Shown: positions 1 through 5,837 of the stretch, one piece after another
Position numbering within the stretch: position 1 is the first letter of the stretch
Layout of the letters: each line of letters starts with the position of its first letter
Program-made: the position numbers and the translations under genes
Notes under the pieces: model-generated
What the model was told of the DNA's origin: nothing
Databases searched by the model: none
What the model saw: only the letters and a program-made list of their open reading frames with translations
NCBI GenBank assembly: GCA_018623995.1
Contig: JAAZUV010000085.1
Span: 1 to 6,277 of the forward strand
DNA: 6,277 nucleotides
Reading direction: 5' to 3'
Source of the DNA: Methanobacteriota archaeon
Lineage (GTDB): Archaea > Thermoplasmatota > Poseidoniia > Poseidoniales > Poseidoniaceae

Positions 1-838
1 CCTGCCGAACCCGTTTGTTCAGTTCTTCCATCTGCTCAAGGAATGCTGTGCGATGCTCGAGTTTTGGCCCGCTCCATGGTGTCTTCTCTCCACCATCCAT
101 ACGTTCTGTAAGCCGATTTAGGAATTCGTCACGTACGAGCAAATGTGGCATCAATGTCTGGACATGATCGTAACATGACCAAGCTGAATCAATCTCCTGC
201 CGTCGTTCATGCAGACGACCCAATTGCATCCACAATTCGTGATTCACAGGTCGATGGGCGAGCAAATGTCGACTCAATTCGATGAACAAATCCTCAAACC
301 CTTGCAAACGAAGGTGCTCAATTCGACGACCATAGACAATGTTCGCACGTTGGTCACGGAAATCCAAATCTCGACATCGATCTGCAAATTCAGCAATCTC
401 CAACAGAACTTCATCACTTTGCTCATCGCCACCACCTCGAGCAACGAGGGCTTCCCACCAAGCATCGGGTGTGAGTGGATCTCGAGCAAAGGCAGCCTCA
501 AGAAGTTCCAAACCGAATTCGAGATAATCCAGTTGCTTTAATTTCTCAAACTGTTCTGTATCCCTGCCAAGAACGGTGAACACATCTTCCAATACAATTC
601 CTAGTCCGTCGTTGTCTTTGAGCCCAACTTTGATGTCTGCTAAACATCGCCAGTTCCTCTCATCGGTGAAATCATGCAACAAGGCTTGACGGGCGTTTTG
701 TTCGGCCCACTGCATATTGGATTCTTTACGCTCAGGGTCGGCCTTTGCCAATCGAACGAATTTTTGAGCTTGGGTCCGATATCGGTTCCCAAGATTACGA
801 CGTGGGTGTTGCAAATCATCATGGGCAGATTGACGCAT
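1..838 (-). CDS. TPR-like helical-repeat protein, C-terminus beyond the window
   Basis: Open reading frame of at least 279 codons without a stop to the left edge, so the C-terminus is missing. I do not recognise a specific orthologue. The sequence is almost wholly helical and charged. Residues 200-231 fit the tetratricopeptide consensus well: W203, L206, G207, A219, Y223 and P231 occupy TPR positions 4, 7, 8, 20, 24 and 32. A weaker unit begins near residue 60 (W63, L66, A67), and helices at about 105-120 and 142-155 look like further degenerate units. There is no signal peptide or membrane segment, so a soluble scaffold or partner-binding role is inferred. The ATG at 838 is chosen because AGGG lies 6 nt upstream; an in-frame ATG at 844 is the alternative. 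It starts 8 nt after the UbiD-family gene stop, so it is probably co-transcribed and translationally coupled. Confidence 0.8.
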   Translation of the reverse strand, partial: MRQSAHDDLQHPRRNLGNRYRTQAQKFVRLAKADPERKESNMQWAEQNARQALLHDFTDERNWRCLADIKVGLKDNDGLGIVLEDVFTVLGRDTEQFEKLKQLDYLEFGLELLEAAFARDPLTPDAWWEALVARGGGDEQSDEVLLEIAEFADRCRDLDFRDQRANIVYGRRIEHLRLQGFEDLFIELSRHLLAHRPVNHELWMQLGRLHERRQEIDSAWSCYDHVQTLMPHLLVRDEFLNRLTERMDGGEKTPWSGPKLEHRTAFLEQMEELNKRVRQ

Positions 839-846
839 GACCATCC

Positions 847-2118
847 CTACTGGACGCTCATGTACCCTTCTGGGTTATCTGAATGATGGATGGTTGCATC
901 AAATCCAACCTTCGATGTCAGACCATCTTCGTATCGAGAAGGGTCCAGACTCGACCCCTTTTGATTCGGATAGATGTGTGTGTCACGATCAGGTTGCCAA
1001 CGAGTCACCATTGCCCATTCAACACGAACGGGATTGCTGATGTCTATGTCTTCATCGACGATGGTGACCATTTTCATCGACCGATGACCTGCTAAGGCAG
1101 CTTCGATGGCTTTCTTTCCATCATCTTCAGACGTCTTTCGAATTTTGACGACGGCAGCCAACCAGCCGCATCCACCCTCGGTCATGTGGACATCGATGCA
1201 ATCAACAACTTGTGCAACGGCTTCTTTGATGGTGGGCGAGCGAGGCAATCCCATCAATGTCTTGTGTTCGGCTTCACCTGGAATCAATGCATGGAAGATA
1301 GGGTCATCACGATGAATGATTCCATCGACTTCGATCACAGGTTCTTGTCGCACATCGTCAACGGTTCCTGTAATATCGACATAGGGTCCTTCGTCATCGT
1401 CATCCAATGTAATTCGCCCCCACATGGCATATTCAGCATCTGCAGGAACGTGGATACCGTTCGGCAATTCGACCAATTGAAGTTGCTTATCGTACAATTT
1501 CTCGTGAAGTGCAGCAGCGATCGTCAACTCATCGATTGGCTCATCAAACGACATGGCCCCTGCAAGAAGAACAACAGGGTCAGGAGCATTGACGATGGCG
1601 ATGTTGACTTCTTCCCCACGCTCTCTTGCTTGATCAACCATGGTACGCAAGTGCCGAGGTACAAGACGTACAACGAGATGGTTTTCGTCTCGCAGGAACT
1701 GCCTGTGAAAACTCATATTCCTTTGGCCATTCACTTCGGCGATGATGACACTGGCCGACATATAGCGACCTCGATCTTGAGGCCAATGATGGGGAATGGC
1801 GATGGAATGCAAATCCACCTTTTCCTGCATGTTATCGTAAACAGGAGATTCAGCTGGTGATACGAGTTCAGGCGTCCCTGGATTCTTCATGGCCCATGCG
1901 AGTGTGTCGATGTAGACTTCCGGTTGGATTCCAATAGCCTCGCAAAGCCGGTCACGCGTCAGCATGTTGACTGAAACCCTCTGTCCTGGGACTTCTTTCA
2001 CGTTCTGAAACAACATGTTGGGATGAGAGCGGTTCGAACTGAATTCCCAAATCCCATGAACGAGACTTATTTCATCGCTGATGCGTTCTGCATGAGAAAG
2101 ATGATCTCGAAAGGCCAA
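847..2118 (-). CDS. UbiD-family prFMN-dependent decarboxylase, likely archaeal anhydromevalonate phosphate decarboxylase
   Basis: Complete 423-residue UbiD-family (COG0043-type) decarboxylase. The active site can be placed against yeast/fungal Fdc1: N134 and R139 in RNMSFHR (Fdc1 N168 and R173), H156 in VPRHLR (H191), E217 (metal ligand E233), and E243 and D248 in EGPYVD (E277 and E282). Aspartate at the last position also occurs in E. coli UbiD. The C-terminal part has the family signatures VDEDIDI (354-360) and LDPS (391-394). It is shorter than E. coli UbiD (about 500 residues). The EGPYVDITGT segment, in place of the bacterial form ending HTGYY, matches my recollection of archaeal members. 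In archaea such proteins, with prenylated FMN, decarboxylate trans-anhydromevalonate 5-phosphate to isopentenyl phosphate in the modified mevalonate pathway. Family membership is firm; the substrate is inferred, and an aromatic-acid decarboxylase is the alternative. The start is TTG, with GACGTGAT placed 6 nt upstream counted from the GAGGT-equivalent core; the TGA of the preceding gene is in frame, so no earlier start exists. Confidence 0.92.
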   Translation of the reverse strand: MAFRDHLSHAERISDEISLVHGIWEFSSNRSHPNMLFQNVKEVPGQRVSVNMLTRDRLCEAIGIQPEVYIDTLAWAMKNPGTPELVSPAESPVYDNMQEKVDLHSIAIPHHWPQDRGRYMSASVIIAEVNGQRNMSFHRQFLRDENHLVVRLVPRHLRTMVDQARERGEEVNIAIVNAPDPVVLLAGAMSFDEPIDELTIAAALHEKLYDKQLQLVELPNGIHVPADAEYAMWGRITLDDDDEGPYVDITGTVDDVRQEPVIEVDGIIHRDDPIFHALIPGEAEHKTLMGLPRSPTIKEAVAQVVDCIDVHMTEGGCGWLAAVVKIRKTSEDDGKKAIEAALAGHRSMKMVTIVDEDIDISNPVRVEWAMVTRWQPDRDTHIYPNQKGSSLDPSRYEDGLTSKVGFDATIHHSDNPEGYMSVQ

Positions 2119-2121
2119 AAC

Positions 2122-2129
2122 ATCACGTC
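2122..2129 (-). promoter_or_regulatory. Shine-Dalgarno site deciding the TTG start of the UbiD-family gene
   Basis: On the minus strand this reads GACGTGAT, one mismatch from the archaeal complement GAGGTGAT, with about 6 nt between the GAGGT-like core and the TTG at 2118. It lies immediately after the TGA of the upstream small gene. It overlaps an ATG at 2123 that is out of frame and leads only to a short peptide. Confidence 0.55.
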
Positions 2130-2130
2130 C

Positions 2131-2364
2131 TCAGAATTTCGTCTGAGTATCTTCGAGGTAGCGTGGACGCTCTTCTTCTTCCGCTGACTCGCCGCCGGAG
2201 GGCATCATGTTCATGCCCGAAAACAATCCGATGAGTCCAACTGCATGTGCTGTTAGGACATCAACTTCGGATTCGACGAGACCAATCCAATGGTTCACAA
2301 TTACCAACAAACCGAGAAGCATGGTCAGCAGTGCAACGATTGGCCGCATACCCTTGGGAATCAT
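2131..2364 (-). CDS. small two-helix membrane protein of unknown function
   Basis: A 77-residue protein that I do not recognise. Residues 9-30 form a clear membrane helix (IVALLTMLLGLLVIV followed by NHWIGLV). Residues 36-54 form a second, weaker hydrophobic stretch rich in Gly and Met. The short loop between them is acidic (E31, E33, D35). The N-terminus carries K4 and R7, so by the positive-inside rule both termini probably face the cytoplasm, giving a helical hairpin with a soluble acidic tail (EEEE at 62-65). It ends 12 nt before the UbiD-family start and is the first gene of the leftward cluster. No Shine-Dalgarno motif precedes the ATG at 2364, and a TATA-like element lies about 25 bp upstream, which suggests a leaderless mRNA. 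An in-frame ATG at 2349 is a less likely start. Coding status rests on the hydrophobic pattern, the tight spacing and the promoter position. Confidence 0.7.
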   Translation of the reverse strand: MIPKGMRPIVALLTMLLGLLVIVNHWIGLVESEVDVLTAHAVGLIGLFSGMNMMPSGGESAEEEERPRYLEDTQTKF

Positions 2365-2385
2365 GCCTTTACTAACAAGACCTTG

Positions 2386-2393
2386 TTTATGAT
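2386..2393 (-). promoter_or_regulatory. candidate TATA element for the leftward cluster
   Basis: The minus strand reads ATCATAAAC across about 2393-2385, AT-rich and centred about 25 bp before the ATG at 2364. That spacing would put transcription start at or near the A of the start codon, consistent with the absence of a Shine-Dalgarno motif. The match to the archaeal TATA consensus is weak. Confidence 0.3.
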
Positions 2394-2443
2394 GTTATTC
2401 TTCTGCACAGACGGCGGAATCCTGACTTCGATGAAACGGCGAC

Positions 2444-2453
2444 TTGATATATG
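2444..2453 (+). promoter_or_regulatory. candidate TATA box for the rps12-rps7-EF-2 cluster
   Basis: TTGATATATG is the best TATA-like string in the divergent intergenic region. With the usual archaeal spacing, transcription would start near 2474-2478. That leaves a leader of roughly 15 nt, just enough to hold the Shine-Dalgarno motif at 2481-2486. I see no convincing BRE immediately upstream. Confidence 0.5.
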
Positions 2454-2480
2454 AAAGCAAAGTCGCCAAAACGCTCGAAT

Positions 2481-2486
2481 GAGGTT
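2481..2486 (+). promoter_or_regulatory. Shine-Dalgarno site of rps12
   Basis: GAGGTT, with 6 nt between its GAGGT core and the ATG at 2492. It fixes the start at 2492 rather than at the in-frame TTG at 2486, which lies inside the motif. Confidence 0.7.
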
Positions 2487-2491
2487 TGAAC

Positions 2492-2920
2492 ATGGGTAGA
2501 GGACTCTTTGCAGGTGCAAAAATGGCCAAGGACCGTCAAAAGTTTCGTTGGTCTGACCGACGATACAAGAAGCGTATGCTCAAATCTCGTGCTAAGCACG
2601 ACCCACTCGCTGGATCGACTCAAGCCAAGGGCATCGTTGTCGAAAAGGTCGGTATCGAAGCCAAGCAACCCAACTCTGGAATCCGCAAGGCTGTGAAAAT
2701 CTCACTCATCAAGAACGGTAACAAACTGACCGCATTCGCTCCTGGTGACGGCGCAATCAACTTCATCGATGAACACGACGAAGTCATGGTCGAAGGTATC
2801 GGTGGACGCATGGGTCGTTCGTACGGAGATATTCCAGGTGTTCGTTACAAGGTCATTCAAGTCAACGGCGTATCCCTCGATGAAATGGTTCGAGGACGCA
2901 AGGAGAAGCCAGTCCGCTGA
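2492..2920 (+). CDS. rps12: 30S ribosomal protein S12 (uS12), archaeal type
   Basis: A 142-residue archaeal/eukaryotic-type uS12, of normal length and complete. It sits at the decoding centre of the small subunit and contributes to tRNA selection accuracy. Family signatures run throughout: RQKFRWSDRRYKKR near the N-terminus (15-28), VEKVGIEAKQPNS (50-62), PGDGAINFIDEHDEV (84-98), GDIPGVRYKV (112-121) and GRKEKP (135-140). The universal motif PNSA(I/L)RK reads PNSGIRK here, with glycine at residue 63. P60 in this motif corresponds to the proline that is hydroxylated in eukaryotic uS12; whether it is modified here is unknown. It is the first gene of the rightward cluster, and its TGA stop forms part of the Shine-Dalgarno motif of rps7. 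In many archaea rps12 follows the rpo, L30e and NusA genes, whereas here it follows a divergent promoter region. Confidence 0.98.
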   Translation: MGRGLFAGAKMAKDRQKFRWSDRRYKKRMLKSRAKHDPLAGSTQAKGIVVEKVGIEAKQPNSGIRKAVKISLIKNGNKLTAFAPGDGAINFIDEHDEVMVEGIGGRMGRSYGDIPGVRYKVIQVNGVSLDEMVRGRKEKPVR

Positions 2921-2924
2921 GGTG
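2919..2924 (+). promoter_or_regulatory. Shine-Dalgarno site of rps7 overlapping the rps12 stop codon
   Basis: GAGGTG shares its first two bases with the rps12 TGA. Two adjacent ATGs follow, at 2928 and 2931. The spacing to 2931 (7 nt from the GAGGT core) matches that of EF-2 (7) and rps12 (6) better than the 4 nt to 2928, so 2931 is preferred. The overlap suggests coupled translation. Confidence 0.65.
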
Positions 2925-2930
2925 TTCATG

Positions 2931-3536
2931 ATGTCAGAAGAAGTAGTAGTCGACGATCGTCCTATCGCAGGTATCGGAACGCTTGTCTTTGGAAAGTGGG
3001 ACGCTGCTGAAGTTGTCTGCAACGACCCTGGTCTTGCACCATATGTCAACCTCACAACCGTTGGTGTACCACATACCGGTGGCCGCCACGCCAACATGTG
3101 GTTTGGAAAGTCCAAACTTAGCGTCGTTGAGCGCTACATCAACAAACTCATGCGAACCGGAGCATACACCGGCAAGAAACAATCAGCAATGAAAGCGTTC
3201 GAAAGCGCACTCGACGTTCTCGCTGAGCGACGCAAGATGAACCCTCTGCAAATCTTTGTTGATGCCATCTGCAACGCGGCTCCTATGGAAGAAATCACTC
3301 GAATCAAGTTCGGTGCTGTCTCGCAACCAAAGGCTGTTGACTCATCTCCATCTCGACGTCTCGATGTTGCCTTGAAGAACCTCGCAAAGGGTGCTCAACA
3401 AGGCACACACAAGTCCAAGCGAACCCTCCAACAGTGCATCGTCAACGAGCTCAACAAGGCTTCCGAAGGCGATGCAACTTCCTTTGCTGTTGCAAAGAAA
3501 GAAGAAGTTGAGCGTATCGCTGCATCCGCTCGATGA
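2931..3536 (+). CDS. rps7: 30S ribosomal protein S7 (uS7), archaeal type
   Basis: A 201-residue uS7 of the archaeal/eukaryotic form, complete. It is a primary 16S rRNA-binding protein that nucleates the 30S head and contacts E-site tRNA. Recognisable signatures are VERYINKLMRTGAYTGKKQ (66-84), MNPLQIFVDAICNAAP (103-118), EEITRIKFGAVSQPKAVD (120-137), SRRLDVALKN (141-150) and the archaeal C-terminus KKEEVERIAASAR (189-201). The first 20 residues or so are acidic and variable, as is usual for archaeal S7. The frame stays open upstream inside rps12, but everything before 2928 is out-of-frame rps12 sequence. It follows rps12 by 10 nt and precedes the EF-2 gene by 91 nt. Confidence 0.98.
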   Translation: MSEEVVVDDRPIAGIGTLVFGKWDAAEVVCNDPGLAPYVNLTTVGVPHTGGRHANMWFGKSKLSVVERYINKLMRTGAYTGKKQSAMKAFESALDVLAERRKMNPLQIFVDAICNAAPMEEITRIKFGAVSQPKAVDSSPSRRLDVALKNLAKGAQQGTHKSKRTLQQCIVNELNKASEGDATSFAVAKKEEVERIAASAR

Positions 3537-3548
3537 AAGCGCACACGG

Positions 3549-3563
3549 CGACGAATTTCGTCG
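3549..3563 (+). repeat. perfect short inverted repeat in the rps7/EF-2 spacer
   Basis: CGACGAATTTCGTCG is a perfect 7-bp palindrome around one central base; as RNA it would form a 6-bp stem with a 3-nt loop. It begins 12 nt after the rps7 stop and is followed by AAGTTTT, only four consecutive T. It could be a weak terminator, an mRNA processing or stability hairpin, or a protein-binding palindrome. The sequence does not decide between these. Confidence 0.45.
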
Positions 3564-3616
3564 AAGTTTTGCGACTCACTTAAGAACCCCATTCAAGTGG
3601 GCGAAATGAACCAGAC

Positions 3617-3622
3617 AGGTGG
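3617..3622 (+). promoter_or_regulatory. Shine-Dalgarno site of the EF-2 gene
   Basis: AGGTGG ends 5 nt before the ATG at 3628. It overlaps the in-frame GTG at 3619, which excludes that GTG as the real start. The protein beginning MGRKEDNIKK from 3628 also matches the usual archaeal EF-2 N-terminus. Confidence 0.7.
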
Positions 3623-3627
3623 ACACC

Positions 3628-5835
3628 ATGGGACGAAAAGAAGACAACATCAAAAAGGCAACAGAAGTTATGCACGTTCTTCCACAGATTCGAAATCTGT
3701 GCATTGCTGCGCACATTGATCACGGTAAGACGACACTCTCTGACAACTTGATTGCTGGAGCAGGTATGATGTCCAGTGATTTGGCTGGTGCTGCACGTGT
3801 TCTCGACTTCGACGAGCAAGAATCTGCTCGTGGAATTACCATTAACGCTGCTTCGGCTTCAATGGTTCACGCTGTTGATGAGACTGACTACCTCATCAAT
3901 CTCATCGACACACCAGGTCACGTCGACTTCGGTGGCGACGTCACCCGTGCTATGCGTGCGGTCGACGGCTGTTTCATTCTCGCTTGTGCTGTTGAAGGAC
4001 CAATGCCTCAAACCGAGACGGTTGTTCGACAAGCGCTCAAGGAGAAGGTTAAGCCTGTTCTCTTTATCAACAAGGTCGATCGTCTGATCAACGAACTTCA
4101 GGTCACTCCAGAAGACATGATGAGTCGATTCCAAGAGACCATCACGAAGGTCAACAAACTCATCAAGCAATTCGCTCCTGAAGAATTCAAGAAAGAATGG
4201 CAAGTCAGTGTTATGGACGGAACTGTTGCCTTTGGAAGCGCTTACCACAACTGGGGTATTACCATCCCTTACATGAAGAAGTCTGGCGTTACCATGACCG
4301 ACATTTTCCAGTACTGTAACGACGAGAAGCAAAAGGAACTTGCACAGGCTGCACCAGTTCACGAAGTTCTTCTTGACATGGCAGTTACCAAGCTCCCAAG
4401 CCCAGTCGAGGCGCAACCATACCGTATTCCAAACATTTGGACCGGTGACCTCGATTCTTCAATTGGAAAGGCAATGATGGCATGTGACCCAGAAGCAGAA
4501 CTTGCAATGATGATCACAAAGATTTGGATGGACCCACACGCTGGTGAAGTTGCTGTCGGCCGAATTTACTCCGGTGCAATCTCACAAGGTGAATCCGTCT
4601 TCGCTATCGGTGCTGCAAAGCCAGAGCGTGTTCAGCAAGTCAGCATGATGGTCGGTGGAGATCGAATCACTGTACCAAAGGTTGTTGCTGGTAACATCGC
4701 TGCAATCACAGGTATTCGAAGCGCTGCAGCTGGTGTAACGCTCTCTCGTGACAAGGACTTCACTCCGTTCGAAGCCATTCGTCACTACTCTGACCCTGTT
4801 GTTACCGTCGCTGTCGAGCCAAAGAGCATGAAGGACCTTCCAAAGTTCATCGATGCATTGCGCTCACTCGCAAAGTCTGACGCATCTCTGCAAGTTACAA
4901 CCAACCAAGAAACTGGTGAAGCATTGCTTGCTGGTATGGGAGAACTTCACCTTGAGATTACCGTCTACCGAATTGAGGAAGAACAGAACATCAAGGTCAG
5001 TGTCAGCCCACCGATCGTTGTTTACCGTGAAGGTGTTCAAGGTAGCAACCGTGGCAACGCTTTCGAAGGCAAGTCGCCAAACCGACACAACCGTTTCTTC
5101 TTCGAGATTGAAGCACTTCCTGGAGAAGTTGTTAACGCTCTGCGAAACGGTGACCTCGGTGACGGGCCTGTTCGAAGCAGTGATGCCAAAGAAACTGGAA
5201 ACAAATTCGGCGAACTCGGTATGGACAAGGACTTGATGCGTAAGATCTACGCCATCAACGGTACCAACGTTCTCGTCAACGATACCAAGGGTATCCAAGG
5301 CCTCCACGAAACCCGTGAGTTGATTATTGAAGCATTCAACGAAGTCTGCAAGAAAGGGCCAATTGCTGACGAACCTGTTCAAGGCATGTTCGTTCGATTG
5401 ACTGATGCAAAGTTGCACGAAGACGCTATCCACCGTGGACCTGCACAGACCATCCCTGCCGTTCGAAACGGTATCAAGGGTGCAATGATGCGTGCAAAGA
5501 CCGTACTTCTCGAGCCAATGCAGAAGGCGTTCGTCTCTGTACCAAACGACTGGCTTGGTCAAGTTACACGTGAAGTTACTAACCGACGTGGAATCATCGA
5601 AGACATGCCAAGTGAAGGCGATGTGACAACCGTTGTTGGTGTCCTGCCAATTGCTGAAACATTTGGTTTCTCCAACGACATCCGTGCTGCTTCGCAAGGA
5701 CGAGCTGTCTGGAACACCGAGAACCTCGGATTCGAGATGCTACCACCACAACTCTTCGATAAGGTCGTTGGTGAAATCCGAACCCGTAAGGGATTGAAGC
5801 CTGAGCCAAACCCAGAATCCTACTATGCTGATTGA
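3628..5835 (+). CDS. translation elongation factor 2 (aEF-2)
   Basis: A 735-residue archaeal EF-2, full length for the family. It is the cytosolic GTPase that drives ribosomal translocation. GTP-binding motifs are all intact: G1 AAHIDHGKTT (27-36), switch I RGITI (68-72), G3 DTPGHVDF (94-101) with catalytic H98, and G4 NKVD (148-151). The archaeal GTVAFGSA segment follows, near residue 195. The later domains are present, including GMGELHLEI in domain III. LHEDAIHRGPAQ in domain IV contains H602, the histidine modified to diphthamide in archaea and eukaryotes, which separates this protein from bacterial EF-G. The C-terminus RTRKGLKPEPNPESYYAD is typical of the family. It follows rps7 in the conserved str order. 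The following gene is a MOSC protein starting 2 nt after its stop, not the EF-1alpha gene found next to it in many archaea. No missing motif or frameshift was seen. Confidence 0.99.
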   Translation: MGRKEDNIKKATEVMHVLPQIRNLCIAAHIDHGKTTLSDNLIAGAGMMSSDLAGAARVLDFDEQESARGITINAASASMVHAVDETDYLINLIDTPGHVDFGGDVTRAMRAVDGCFILACAVEGPMPQTETVVRQALKEKVKPVLFINKVDRLINELQVTPEDMMSRFQETITKVNKLIKQFAPEEFKKEWQVSVMDGTVAFGSAYHNWGITIPYMKKSGVTMTDIFQYCNDEKQKELAQAAPVHEVLLDMAVTKLPSPVEAQPYRIPNIWTGDLDSSIGKAMMACDPEAELAMMITKIWMDPHAGEVAVGRIYSGAISQGESVFAIGAAKPERVQQVSMMVGGDRITVPKVVAGNIAAITGIRSAAAGVTLSRDKDFTPFEAIRHYSDPVVTVAVEPKSMKDLPKFIDALRSLAKSDASLQVTTNQETGEALLAGMGELHLEITVYRIEEEQNIKVSVSPPIVVYREGVQGSNRGNAFEGKSPNRHNRFFFEIEALPGEVVNALRNGDLGDGPVRSSDAKETGNKFGELGMDKDLMRKIYAINGTNVLVNDTKGIQGLHETRELIIEAFNEVCKKGPIADEPVQGMFVRLTDAKLHEDAIHRGPAQTIPAVRNGIKGAMMRAKTVLLEPMQKAFVSVPNDWLGQVTREVTNRRGIIEDMPSEGDVTTVVGVLPIAETFGFSNDIRAASQGRAVWNTENLGFEMLPPQLFDKVVGEIRTRKGLKPEPNPESYYAD

Positions 5836-5837
5836 GC

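Noticed and set aside
209..541. 110-codon plus-strand open frame near the left edge
   Set aside because: The opposite strand carries a continuous frame of at least 279 codons with TPR-like pattern and operon spacing, which explains the region better.
1186..1860. 224-codon plus-strand open frame
   Set aside because: It lies entirely opposite the UbiD-family gene, whose active-site motifs are intact; the translation shows no recognisable domain.
2745..2930. N-terminal extension of S7 reading back into rps12
   Set aside because: The frame is open but lies out of frame within conserved rps12 codons. GAGGTG followed by ATG at 2931 and the usual S7 length fix the true start.
3564..3570. Transcription terminator after rps7
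   Set aside because: Only four consecutive T follow the palindrome, and EF-2 normally shares a transcript with rps7, so a terminator call is not supported.
3579..3586. CTTAAGAA as a TATA box for a separate EF-2 promoter
   Set aside because: Spacing would allow it, but the match is poor and it sits inside possible stem structures; not strong enough to list as a feature.
3859..4416. 185-codon minus-strand open frame inside the EF-2 gene
   Set aside because: It is the antisense shadow of the EF-2 GTPase domain, without a promoter or ribosome binding site of its own.
4864..5697. 277-codon antisense open frame across the EF-2 gene
   Set aside because: It is fully antisense to a certain gene. 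Its composition is what complementing EF-2's biased codons gives, and no family is recognisable.
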